Shown piece after piece: positions 5,146 to 12,416 of a DNA stretch of 37,301 nt. Location of the stretch: NCBI GenBank assembly GCA_902515095.1, contig CABXTC010000009.1, forward strand, positions 1-37,301, in the 5' to 3' direction. Position 1 is the stretch's first letter, and each line of letters opens with the position of its first letter. A model generated the notes under the pieces. It saw only the letters and a list, made by a program, of their open reading frames with translations. It was not told the origin of the DNA and searched no databases. The DNA comes from an uncultured Pelagibacteraceae bacterium. Lineage in GTDB: Bacteria; Pseudomonadota; Alphaproteobacteria; Pelagibacterales; Pelagibacteraceae. Both the position numbers and the translations under genes were made by a program.

Positions 5146-7713
5146 TTATAATATATGCAAATATCTACTATGTTTGACCATCTCTAGGTCGTTGAAGTTT
5201 GCAATTGTTATTAATCGATCCCCTTCATCTAAATCAATTTGTGTTCTTTGTTCGGGATTAATCGATATGTTTTTAATTTTTCTATATCTAGATTTATCAA
5301 AATCGTAATCAATAATACCAATTAGGACCTCATTTTTATTTTGAAAATATTTTTCTAATTCACAAAATGTAGTTGATAATGATTTATCTACTAATGTATG
5401 AGACTTTAAAGTGTGAACTCGTTTGAATAACAAATCTATTAAATCAGCATTTTGCGAGTCAAATGTTGCTGCAGCAATGTATTTACTGATAATTGAATTC
5501 ATCTCAATGACATCATTACCTACATAAGGACTGTGAAACTTGTTTTTAAAGTCTTCTAATATCTTTTTAGTTCGATAACCATTGATCTCTGTGATCATAG
5601 ATCGATCTACGGTCTTTTTATCATTATAAGAATAATTAGATAATTGCGAGAACCCGATAAAGTTATTAATCATTGCATGATCTTCTGTTGGGTTTTCTTT
5701 AAATTTTTGAATTTGCTGATTAGTTTCGTTAAATAAAATTATACAATTACTTTTTTCAAATTCATCAGGTCTAGTGCTTCCTCCAATATTTGAAGTAAAT
5801 TCATCTAAATTTTTTTCTTTAAAATTGATGTTATTTTTAACTGTTTCAATCATATTATTTCTTTTTGATTGAATATCTTTAAATTCTGCTAATAGTTTTG
5901 TTTTTTGTTTAACAACTTCATCTTTATTGATTTCTAAAAATTCGATTTTCTTCGTGTCAAATTTTTTAAGGATTATGATAATTTCATTATTTTCTTTTAA
6001 AAATTCAGTTATTTTAGATTTAAGCTTTTTCTCAACTCCTCTTGGATATTTAATGTGATAACAAAGGTCCTTTTCATCTAACTTTTTAAATTTTTCTAAT
6101 TCATCTTTTTTAATGATGTTTAAAATTTCATCACCAGGATTAATTTTTGAATGTAAGGGTGAATTTTGATTTACTTTAAAAACTTGAAATTTGAAGTTGT
6201 GTTTATGATCTGTATTGATCATATGAAAAATAATACCTAGATTAATTAACTCATTATCTTCATCAGAATTGATATTTTCCTCAGTTAGATAGTCCAAATT
6301 CTTTAAAGTTGTATCGTTTTGATGTTGGTAAATATCAAGATTTTTTAAATTATTGTAATAATTTGAATTAATTAAAGAACCGATTAACATTTTTAAGTAA
6401 TCATTATTGTTCTCTCTACTATAATCTAAAAGAGAAACGTTAAGATCTCCATCATCTTGTTTAAGATTTGGATTAATGTCTTTTACTTCTTTCTCGTGAC
6501 TTTCTAGTTCGCTCAATTCTTTGATTATTTGATCTTCATTTTTCGCTATACAAATAATTCCGTAGTTTTTTGTCAGAGGAAAATTCGTTGGCGTATTTAA
6601 AAAAACTTTGTTGTAAGTTCTTTTATTAGTTTGATCATTTAAAAAGAAACCAATAACAATGATATTGTCACATAATCTATTTAAATCTTTTATATTTTTA
6701 CCAACATTTTTTTCTAAAACATCTTTGAATTTTGGTTTAGCTGGATCAACAAAATATACTTCTGATCCCTCATAACCAAAAAGATTGTCATATATCTCAG
6801 TTAGATCAGGTGTATTTGTGCATTGAGCTAGAAGATTATTTTTTAAAATTTGAGAACTGATGATTTCTGGAATTTCCCAAGTGTTACCGAGTTCTGTAAC
6901 TTTTTTTCCCCAAATACTTCTACTAAACCAAGCATGAGCAAAGCCTCTTTGCTCATTATGAAACTCTCCTAAAATTTTGCATGGATTTTTATCCCATTGA
7001 TTAGAAGAAATAATTGAAGACATACTTTTACCCACCTCCACGTCACAGTCCATTTCTGTTTTAAACAATTCGCTAATATCAGGTTTTAAAATAATAATTT
7101 GTTTAGCTTTTTCTAAATTAATTTTGTCCAACAAACTTTTTTGCCAAGCGTATCCTTTTCTAGCAAGAATAGTGATGTTCTTCGGAATTTTGATTACATT
7201 TTTAATTTTCTCCATAACAACTAAAGGTTCTTCATTGGACACAATTACGAAAGATTGTTTTTCATTTTCATAAGCGTTGCAAAGTTCACTTAAAAGAGGA
7301 ATTAGTCTTCTGCTAAAATTAAAAAAAACAATATGATCCTCTTCCTCAATCTTAGTTTTTCCAGTTCGCAATTCCTGAATCCTAGTAGATATTGAATTAG
7401 TTATAATACCTATAATTGATGAAAAAATTAGAATTCCAAATATCGTTATGTTAAATTTAAAGAAATAATCTAAAAAAGTATTTTTATTATCTAAACTAAA
7501 AAATGCTTCAGTAACAAAAAATAATCTAAATCCTTGCCATAAAGTCTCTGTAAAAAAATTATTCTCAGATAATATTCCTAGCTTTTGTAAAACAAAAATT
7601 AGAGTAGATATGAAAGTTACTCCAAGAAAACTTAAAAATAAAAAAAAGACAATTAAATATAATAAATCTTTTTCAAATGCTTTATTGAACTTATACTTAA
7701 TAAACTTCCACAT
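5146..7713 (-). CDS. CASTOR/POLLUX-type channel-like membrane protein with RCK-like domains
   Basis: An 855-aa protein. Two membrane helices (about 17-45 and 84-106) flank a short re-entrant-like segment (55-75). They are followed by RIQELRTGKTKIEEEDHIVF (111-130), the linker that joins pore to nucleotide-binding domain in CASTOR/POLLUX/DMI1 proteins. ARKGYAWQKSLLDKINLEKA then IIILKPD (184-212) fits the same RCK-like fold, and the C-terminus has INPEQRTQIDLDEGDRLITIA (818-838), matching the usual end of such regulatory domains. There is no TVGYG potassium filter. The middle (about 410-690) is extra; residues 489-535 resemble a PDZ domain (NSPLHSKINPGDEIL). Bacterial relatives are, from memory, about 200 residues shorter. 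In a defence-like operon it could be a membrane effector; a plain ion channel is the alternative. Confidence 0.6.
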   Translation of the reverse strand: MWKFIKYKFNKAFEKDLLYLIVFFLFLSFLGVTFISTLIFVLQKLGILSENNFFTETLWQGFRLFFVTEAFFSLDNKNTFLDYFFKFNITIFGILIFSSIIGIITNSISTRIQELRTGKTKIEEEDHIVFFNFSRRLIPLLSELCNAYENEKQSFVIVSNEEPLVVMEKIKNVIKIPKNITILARKGYAWQKSLLDKINLEKAKQIIILKPDISELFKTEMDCDVEVGKSMSSIISSNQWDKNPCKILGEFHNEQRGFAHAWFSRSIWGKKVTELGNTWEIPEIISSQILKNNLLAQCTNTPDLTEIYDNLFGYEGSEVYFVDPAKPKFKDVLEKNVGKNIKDLNRLCDNIIVIGFFLNDQTNKRTYNKVFLNTPTNFPLTKNYGIICIAKNEDQIIKELSELESHEKEVKDINPNLKQDDGDLNVSLLDYSRENNNDYLKMLIGSLINSNYYNNLKNLDIYQHQNDTTLKNLDYLTEENINSDEDNELINLGIIFHMINTDHKHNFKFQVFKVNQNSPLHSKINPGDEILNIIKKDELEKFKKLDEKDLCYHIKYPRGVEKKLKSKITEFLKENNEIIIILKKFDTKKIEFLEINKDEVVKQKTKLLAEFKDIQSKRNNMIETVKNNINFKEKNLDEFTSNIGGSTRPDEFEKSNCIILFNETNQQIQKFKENPTEDHAMINNFIGFSQLSNYSYNDKKTVDRSMITEINGYRTKKILEDFKNKFHSPYVGNDVIEMNSIISKYIAAATFDSQNADLIDLLFKRVHTLKSHTLVDKSLSTTFCELEKYFQNKNEVLIGIIDYDFDKSRYRKIKNISINPEQRTQIDLDEGDRLITIANFNDLEMVKHSRYLHIL

Positions 7714-7718
7714 GATTT

Positions 7719-8015
7719 TTAATTTACGGTTTTATCTCTAAATTGTCGATAATCTTTTATAAAGTTTTTTATTAGTTCATAATATTCATCATTTTTTATT
7801 TCTTTTAAAATTTCTTCTCTTGCTAATATTACAGATTGATCTTCTTTAATCTTTAAGCCGTTATTAATTTTAAATCTTTGATGAAGAATTCTTGCAATCA
7901 AAATGAGTTCGGATGTTACTTCGAGATTATGATTTACTTTTTCATTTTTGAATTGTTCCAAAATAAAACTAATAACTTCTGTTACTTTAATTTCTGAATT
8001 ATTAAGTTTTTGCAT
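7719..8015 (-). CDS. Small helical hypothetical protein (98 aa)
   Basis: Soluble, almost wholly alpha-helical by composition, with heptad-like Leu/Ile spacing (ELILIARILHQRF) and no cysteines or motif I recognise. It is fused by position between the nuclease gene, whose stop overlaps its ATG by one base, and the channel-like gene, which starts 5 bp after its stop. Such tight coupling suggests it forms a complex with one of them. No function assigned. Confidence 0.6.
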   Translation of the reverse strand: MQKLNNSEIKVTEVISFILEQFKNEKVNHNLEVTSELILIARILHQRFKINNGLKIKEDQSVILAREEILKEIKNDEYYELIKNFIKDYRQFRDKTVN

Positions 8016-8683
8016 TATTTTATTACTTTTTTATAATTACATATACCGCAAGTTGGAGAAGATTGTGGTTTGGTTTTTGAAAATAAAACATCTTGAATTT
8101 TTGTAATATAACTAATTAGATTTTTATCATCTCTAGGTATATCAAACCATTTAGTATCCATGACCATGTTACAATTATTTTTTCCTAATTCTGTAATGTC
8201 ACTTGGCTCGAAGCAAAAAATACCTAATCGTTTAACAGGACTTAGTTTAAGACTACCCTCTTTTGGTTTTTGCATCATCAATGCATAGGTTTGTAACTGA
8301 GTTGCATATGTATCAATTTTATTTTCATCAATTTTTGTTGTTTTAAAATCAACTATAGTAAATGAGTCTTTATGTTTGATATAACCATCAATGTAACCAC
8401 TCAGTGTAAAAGGTCTGTCTTTAAGATCGTACAAAATTTCTGATTTTAACCTTTTATTAAAATCTCCAACTATTTCACCCTTTTCAAGTTTATCTGAAAG
8501 TAACTTACTGGATTTTCCATGATAAAATTTTTTTTGAAGACTATCCATTTTTGAAAAAATTCCAGGGAATGGAACCTTCAATTCAATTCCATTAATTTTT
8601 TTATCATAGTAACAGCTGTTGCAAGCTTCAAAACCAAATGCGAATTCACTTGGTGAGTAATTAATTATGTTTTGATTTTTCAA
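8015..8683 (-). CDS. PD-(D/E)XK nuclease, Cas4/AddB-like with four cysteines
   Basis: A 222-aa protein with the RecB/Cas4-type nuclease signature: GYIDG (Asp99), IVDFKTT (Asp112, Lys114) and QLQTYA (Gln129 to Tyr133). Cysteine pairs CNSC (21, 24) near the N-terminus and CGIC (212, 215) near the C-terminus frame the domain, as in Fe-S-containing Cas4 and AddB nucleases, although spacing is not the classical Cas4 one-plus-three arrangement. It lacks a helicase part and no CRISPR is present. It is first in the leftward operon, 54 bp from operator copy 2, ahead of a 98-aa protein and the channel-like gene. Cleavage of invading or replicating DNA ends is the likely role. Confidence 0.75.
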   Translation of the reverse strand: MKNQNIINYSPSEFAFGFEACNSCYYDKKINGIELKVPFPGIFSKMDSLQKKFYHGKSSKLLSDKLEKGEIVGDFNKRLKSEILYDLKDRPFTLSGYIDGYIKHKDSFTIVDFKTTKIDENKIDTYATQLQTYALMMQKPKEGSLKLSPVKRLGIFCFEPSDITELGKNNCNMVMDTKWFDIPRDDKNLISYITKIQDVLFSKTKPQSSPTCGICNYKKVIK

Positions 8684-8736
8684 TATTAAACTCCTTTGTT
8701 GTTAGAGTTTATACTACTCCAATTATTAAATTTAGT

Positions 8737-8768
8737 TTAGTGAAAGGTTTAGGGTTGATTTTCACAAG
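8737..8768. promoter_or_regulatory. Shared operator, copy 2
   Basis: TTAGTGAA (8737-8744) and the weaker half TTCACAAG (8761-8768, 6 of 8 matches to TTCACTAA) are spaced 24 bp start to start. They lie in the 106-bp gap between the nuclease operon (start 8683) and the CII-like regulator gene (start 8790). One imperfect half-site beside the presumed regulator's own gene would fit autoregulation with weaker binding. Confidence 0.65.
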
Positions 8769-8789
8769 TTTAAAAATTAACTTATAAAT

Positions 8790-9254
8790 ATGGCTGGATA
8801 TCCAAGAAAACTATTATCTTTAGAATTGGCTCTTAAGAATATAATTAAAGATCTTAAAAAAGATGAAATTAAGGTAATAACTGGAAAAAGTGAATCTCAT
8901 TTTAGAAAATGCACTGATGAGCAAGACATAGATCACAATATTCACCATTCAGACTCAGTTAAACTTGATTTAGAATTTAGAAGACGAAAACTTGGTAGCC
9001 CTATGCTTGAAGCACACGAATCTATGCTTGAAGCAGCAGACTTAAAACTTGGAAAACTAGACAACACCTCTAATACCTTAATAGATATTAGTGCTAAAAT
9101 TGGTAGACTAATGGAAGCTACTAAAGGTGCTATAGAGTTAGATAGTGAAGGTGGTACTAAATTTAGTAAAAATGAAAAAGAAAAAATTAATGTTGCTATT
9201 GAAGAAGTTGAAAAAAAAATATTAACTTTAAAACAAATTATTGATAGCAATTAA
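8790..9254 (+). CDS. Phage CII-like DNA-binding regulator (putative)
   Basis: The N-terminal 65 residues (ELALKNIIKDL, then GKSESHFRKCTDEQD, then SVKLDLEFRRRKLGSPMLEAHE) match in order what I remember of the alphaproteobacterial phage CII-type regulators: a helix-turn-helix with GKSES.hRK in the recognition part and a following ..P.l.ay helix. The C-terminal half is a predicted coiled coil that could mediate multimers. It is transcribed away from the nuclease operon, with operator copy 2 between them, which makes it the best candidate for binding all three operators. It converges with 9251-10069 (4-bp overlap of stops). The family call is from pattern memory. Confidence 0.5.
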   Translation: MAGYPRKLLSLELALKNIIKDLKKDEIKVITGKSESHFRKCTDEQDIDHNIHHSDSVKLDLEFRRRKLGSPMLEAHESMLEAADLKLGKLDNTSNTLIDISAKIGRLMEATKGAIELDSEGGTKFSKNEKEKINVAIEEVEKKILTLKQIIDSN

Positions 9255-10069
9255 ATCATAGAATATTTCATAAATGCTGCACTAACGTCTTTATCGAGTT
9301 TCATCGAAGTATCAACAAAGTCATAACTTTCTCTATTTTGTTTTATGGCCTCTATAATGATTTCCTTATTTTTTCGAAGATCACCCTCTACAAAACTAAT
9401 TGATAATCCATTTTGTTTAACAGCTATAAGCGCTAAATTAAGATCATCCTTAAATACATCTGGAATATATTTTAAACAATAGCCATTTATTTTAACTAAT
9501 TTTTCTAAAAACAAATAATTTAATTTTAATTTTGGATCTATAAACCTTAGTATATAACCATGTTCCTTAATACATTTTTCTATAAAGGTTTTATCTTTCT
9601 TATATTTTTTAGGTAAAAGCTCAAACGCATATCCATGATATTTTATTGCTAAAAACAGAAATTCTGGGTCTCTAAAAAATTTATTACCAACAAATTGTAA
9701 TGCCCAACCATCGGTTTTTATTGCTTCATGCACTATTTCATTATCTTCTTTAAATATCTTATCGGCATATTTTAAAGCAAATCCACATTGTTTTACTGCA
9801 GTAAATACAATCTCTCTATCTTTCTTTAATTTATCAGACACAAATTCTAACATTAAGCCATATTTTTTGAGCGATGCTAAAACAATTTCACGATCATCTT
9901 TTAATATTTCTGGTACATCATAGTATACAAACCTTTCATGACGTATAGCTTCTAATACAATTTCTTTATCTGTTCTTAAAATATTGTCTAATTTATCGTA
10001 AGTAATTTTACCACTAGCAATATCATTTAGTATTTTTGATTTTAAATTTTTATAAAATTCTTTTTCCAT
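9251..10069 (-). CDS. DUF4116 repeat protein
   Basis: Residues 25-270 are about ten copies of a 25-residue repeat of the form KxDxEIVxxAIKxxGxALxFV (for instance KKDREIVFTAVKQCGFALKY and KEDNEIVHEAIKTDGWALQF). This is the DUF4116 solenoid found in bacteria, protists and giant viruses. It would form a helical-repeat surface for binding another protein; no catalytic residues are visible. It starts 33 bp left of operator copy 3, divergent from the lipoprotein operon, so both are probably under the same control. It has no signal peptide and should be cytoplasmic. Confidence 0.8.
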   Translation of the reverse strand: MEKEFYKNLKSKILNDIASGKITYDKLDNILRTDKEIVLEAIRHERFVYYDVPEILKDDREIVLASLKKYGLMLEFVSDKLKKDREIVFTAVKQCGFALKYADKIFKEDNEIVHEAIKTDGWALQFVGNKFFRDPEFLFLAIKYHGYAFELLPKKYKKDKTFIEKCIKEHGYILRFIDPKLKLNYLFLEKLVKINGYCLKYIPDVFKDDLNLALIAVKQNGLSISFVEGDLRKNKEIIIEAIKQNRESYDFVDTSMKLDKDVSAAFMKYSMI

Positions 10070-10101
10070 AATTATTTTTTATACATCTAACTTATAAAAA
10101 C

Positions 10102-10133
10102 ATAGTGAAACGAATTATCTTTCATTTCACTAA
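10102..10133. promoter_or_regulatory. Shared operator, copy 3
   Basis: ATAGTGAA (10102-10109, 7 of 8) and TTCACTAA (10126-10133, 8 of 8) are spaced 24 bp start to start, in the 98-bp gap between the DUF4116 gene (start 10069) and the secreted-protein operon (start 10168). It is the third copy with exactly the same geometry. The adjacent TTTCATTTCAC adds a partial half-site on the left. Confidence 0.7.
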
Positions 10134-10167
10134 CAATATTTTGATTTAGATATAAGTTTATTTCATT

Positions 10168-10461
10168 ATGAAAAAACAAAACTTAATAAAAAAAATGATG
10201 ATTGCACTTGCAGTGTTTATCATTTCTATACAATCGGTTAATGCAAATGAAAATAAACTCGATGAATTAAGCCAAAAATTTAATTACTTTTTTAATTGTT
10301 TTAAAAAACATATTGAAGAGGAAGTTGAAAAAACCAAAGAGTTTCAAGTTAAAAAATGGAAAGAGGCTAAAAATCAAAATAGAAAAACATTTAAACTTGT
10401 TCAACATAAATTGTCTGGTTTTTTTTCTGATTTTCCAAATCCCAAAGGAGATAAACAATGA
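10168..10461 (+). CDS. Secreted small basic helical protein (97 aa)
   Basis: The N-terminal 27 residues form a Sec signal peptide (MKKQNLIKKMMIALAVFIIS, ending VNANE). The mature part is a long charged helix (residues 30-85) with one cysteine (NCFKKH) and frequent Lys/Glu. It is first in the rightward operon from operator copy 3, and its TGA overlaps the next start (ATGA). It is probably periplasmic. No family recognised; the coupling to an outer-membrane lipoprotein gene suggests a shared envelope role. Confidence 0.6.
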   Translation: MKKQNLIKKMMIALAVFIISIQSVNANENKLDELSQKFNYFFNCFKKHIEEEVEKTKEFQVKKWKEAKNQNRKTFKLVQHKLSGFFSDFPNPKGDKQ

Positions 10462-11030
10462 TGAAAATATTAAAAATAGGATTAATAGCTCTATTAAGTC
10501 TTACTTTATCTAATTGTAGCACTTACACAGTCAAAAAGGATATGTCAAAAAAAGGTGAATTAACTAAAACACCTAAGTGGTACATAAAATACAAACGTGA
10601 AGATAGAAAATGGATGTATGAAACTGCTTCAAGTGTTTCTCCTGATTTGGAGTTAGCAATTAAAAAATCCACTCTATTGGCAAAAGCCAAATTAGCAGAC
10701 CGAATTAATGGTAAGATGAATAATCAATCATCAATTAATAAAAATGAAACTGGTATAGATGAAAATAATAATATTACAGGTTCTGCTGATGACACTATAG
10801 TCAATTTAATTAATGATACTCTTGTAAGAGATTATATTGTAGAAAAAGTAGAGATCTTTTATACACATCACAAATCTTACAGGGCATATGTGAAGCTTAA
10901 AGTCTCTAAGGATAATGTTTCTTTGGTAATTCAAGAAATAAAAGCTGATAAAAAGTTAGTTCAAAACAATAATAAAAATCAAAATAAATTGAAATCTAAA
11001 GTTAAAGAGGTCTTAAAAAATCTTGATTAA
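10458..11030 (+). CDS. LPP20-like lipoprotein
   Basis: A lipobox LTLSNC puts the lipidated Cys at residue 20. The mature part contains the LPP20-family pattern: TPKWYIKYKREDRKWMYETA, then a helix of Ala-spaced residues (LELAIKKSTLLAKAKLADRI), and later RAYVKLKVSK. LPP20 is a Helicobacter outer-membrane lipoprotein family whose function is poorly known. An AGGAG-type Shine-Dalgarno (10446-10450) precedes ATGATG, so the start may be 10458 or 10461. It is second in the operon. A lysine/asparagine-rich tail closes the protein. Confidence 0.7.
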   Translation: MMKILKIGLIALLSLTLSNCSTYTVKKDMSKKGELTKTPKWYIKYKREDRKWMYETASSVSPDLELAIKKSTLLAKAKLADRINGKMNNQSSINKNETGIDENNNITGSADDTIVNLINDTLVRDYIVEKVEIFYTHHKSYRAYVKLKVSKDNVSLVIQEIKADKKLVQNNNKNQNKLKSKVKEVLKNLD

Positions 11031-11367
11031 AAATATATTAATTCTTGTACTTGGGTACTTTATTTGGATTGCATACTTTGATGAAGCACATTCTGCTAAT
11101 CAAGAAAATCAATACTGCGATATCAAAACGACACTTGTAAAAACAGTAGATAAAAATGGAAAAACTATTAGTGAAGAAAGCAAAGAAATCGTTGAGTGTG
11201 ACGATGGAGTAAAACATTTTTTGCAAGATGCGGGTATTGCTAAAAATTGTAAATATTACAATTGGACAGGTATGGAGGGTTGGACTCCAGTAGAATACAG
11301 GTCTTTAGCTTGTGAAAGGTTAGATGGGGGATATGAAATTATTCCAAATTATACTGGTATTGATTAG
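11023..11367 (+). CDS. Secreted Cys-containing protein (TTG start)
   Basis: The frame opens with TTG at 11023, inside the end of the previous gene (8-bp overlap), and encodes a signal peptide (IKNILILVLGYFIWIAYF, cleavage near AHSA). The mature part has several cysteines (QYCDIKTTLVKTVD, IVECDDG, AKNCKY, LACERLDG) likely to form disulfides, and a Gly-rich end GGYEIIPNY reminiscent of surface-antigen C-termini with a G.WE motif. It is probably periplasmic or surface exposed. Family uncertain. Its last 44 bp overlap the next frame. Confidence 0.6.
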   Translation: MIKNILILVLGYFIWIAYFDEAHSANQENQYCDIKTTLVKTVDKNGKTISEESKEIVECDDGVKHFLQDAGIAKNCKYYNWTGMEGWTPVEYRSLACERLDGGYEIIPNYTGID

Positions 11368-11845
11368 CTGTCTTTTAATTTCAAATTGTGCTGGTGTCAG
11401 TCCGCAGAAGGTTGATATCAATAAGATAAAAAAAGAGAGAAAACTACCTGAGCCAAATTTTTTAATTCCTGATGCTCAGTATGTTACATCAGGAAATGGA
11501 TCTTCTTGGGATTTAAGGCATTTTATGGATTTTAGGTTTTGGTCTCCACCCTATTTTGATCCAAAAGAAAGAAGACAACATAAAAGTGCAGTTTATACGA
11601 CACTTGAGAACATGAAAGATTTTGAAATAGTAAGTTGGTATAGTGAAAGTAGAGATGCTGGTGGAAAAGTAAGACCTATATTTACTTATGGAATTAATTC
11701 AAGTTTATGCAGAGATTTCCAAGTACTTTTATACATAGAAGAAAAAGCTAGATCAAAAACTTTTACAGCGTGTAAATTTGCATTTGGGACAGGTTTTTAT
11801 TTTAATTACTGGGATTGGCCAGGTGCAGAGAAATATTTAAATTAA
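11324..11845 (+). CDS. Lipoprotein, 17-kDa surface-antigen-like, copy 1
   Basis: A signal peptide with lipobox LLISNC puts the lipidated Cys at residue 22 of the longer frame. An in-frame Met four codons in (MKLFQ, 11333) may be the true start. The C-terminal domain has the RT0821/Lpp0805 surface-antigen pattern: VSWYSESRDAGGKVRPIFTY, then CRDFQVLLYIEEKARSKTF and a CKFAFG end. It shares this layout with the next gene (WHNGDRLSSGKVR, YCRIFQSYI), so the two are diverged tandem duplicates. Such rickettsial-type antigens are outer-membrane lipoproteins. The start overlaps the previous gene by 44 bp. Confidence 0.7.
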   Translation: MGDMKLFQIILVLISCLLISNCAGVSPQKVDINKIKKERKLPEPNFLIPDAQYVTSGNGSSWDLRHFMDFRFWSPPYFDPKERRQHKSAVYTTLENMKDFEIVSWYSESRDAGGKVRPIFTYGINSSLCRDFQVLLYIEEKARSKTFTACKFAFGTGFYFNYWDWPGAEKYLN

Positions 11846-11847
11846 TT

Positions 11848-12303
11848 ATGACAAAAAAAATTAAAGCAAAAATTTTATTTTTATTTTTCATAAGTTTTAT
11901 TTTAACAAATTGTACAACTACAAATCATACAAAAACTGACAAAAAAATACTTGATTATGAAAGTTCAGGTTCCGTATTTAATGCTCTTTCTCTTGGAGTA
12001 CCAGGTGCTGCAATCCTTTTTTTAGCAGTTGACATAAATAATTATAAAAAATTTAATTTGAATGAAAAAGAAATTAAGATGCACACTGATTCAATTCAAA
12101 TTGCATTAAATAATACACCAAATGGTAAAATTGTTTCATGGCATAATGGAGATAGACTGTCGTCAGGTAAAGTTAGAGTAGTAAAAACTTATTATAAAAA
12201 TGATAGATACTGCAGAATTTTTCAATCTTATATAAAGTTAAATGGTGCCAAAAAACATAATACTAAACATGTTTGCCAAGTTGATAATATATGGAAGTTT
12301 TGA
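11848..12303 (+). CDS. Lipoprotein, 17-kDa surface-antigen-like, copy 2
   Basis: I start it at the ATG 11848 (MTKKIKAKILF), 2 bp after the stop of the previous gene, rather than at an upstream in-frame ATG at 11815 that would spoil the signal peptide. The lipobox ILTNC puts Cys at residue 22. A hydrophobic Gly/Ala-rich stretch (about 40-60, LSLGVPGAAILFLAV) is reminiscent of a glycine-zipper. The C-terminal WHNGDRLSSGKVR, YCRIFQSYI and CQVDNIWKF give the surface-antigen fold. It is last in the operon and ends 5 bp before the element's right terminal repeat. Confidence 0.7.
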   Translation: MTKKIKAKILFLFFISFILTNCTTTNHTKTDKKILDYESSGSVFNALSLGVPGAAILFLAVDINNYKKFNLNEKEIKMHTDSIQIALNNTPNGKIVSWHNGDRLSSGKVRVVKTYYKNDRYCRIFQSYIKLNGAKKHNTKHVCQVDNIWKF

Positions 12304-12308
12304 ATAAT

Positions 12309-12341
12309 TTTTATCTCTCTGTGTGCAAGTCTGGTGCAAGT
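12309..12341 (+). repeat. Element 2 right terminal direct repeat
   Basis: Matches 1561-1593 at 32 of 33 bases, same orientation. Two GTGCAAGTC units are spaced 11 bp apart after TTTTATCTCTCT. The sequence after it (to the relic) is conserved with the right end of element 1 (1342-1440) apart from small changes and a 1-nt indel. Confidence 0.65.
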
Positions 12342-12416
12342 CTGCACAAATTAATTAAGCTTTATTTTCTTATCTTAATTTAAAGTTTAATTAAAAAATG
12401 GGATTTTATAGGATGT

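Noticed and set aside
5146..7713. Ordinary TrkA/Kch potassium channel
   Set aside because: No TVGYG-type selectivity filter, only two helices, and the linker matches CASTOR/POLLUX better.
8942..9250. Minus-strand 102-aa hydrophobic frame
   Set aside because: It is the mirror of the regulator gene 8790-9254, whose protein has a recognisable fold pattern.
10267..10513. Two other frames over the secreted-protein gene
   Set aside because: They overlap the signal-peptide gene 10168-10461 and the LPP20-like start; composition is that of shadow frames of AT-rich code.
11815..11847. Upstream start of the second surface-antigen lipoprotein (MARCREIF...)
   Set aside because: It would place charged residues before the signal peptide and overlaps the previous gene; the start at 11848 gives a proper lipoprotein signal.
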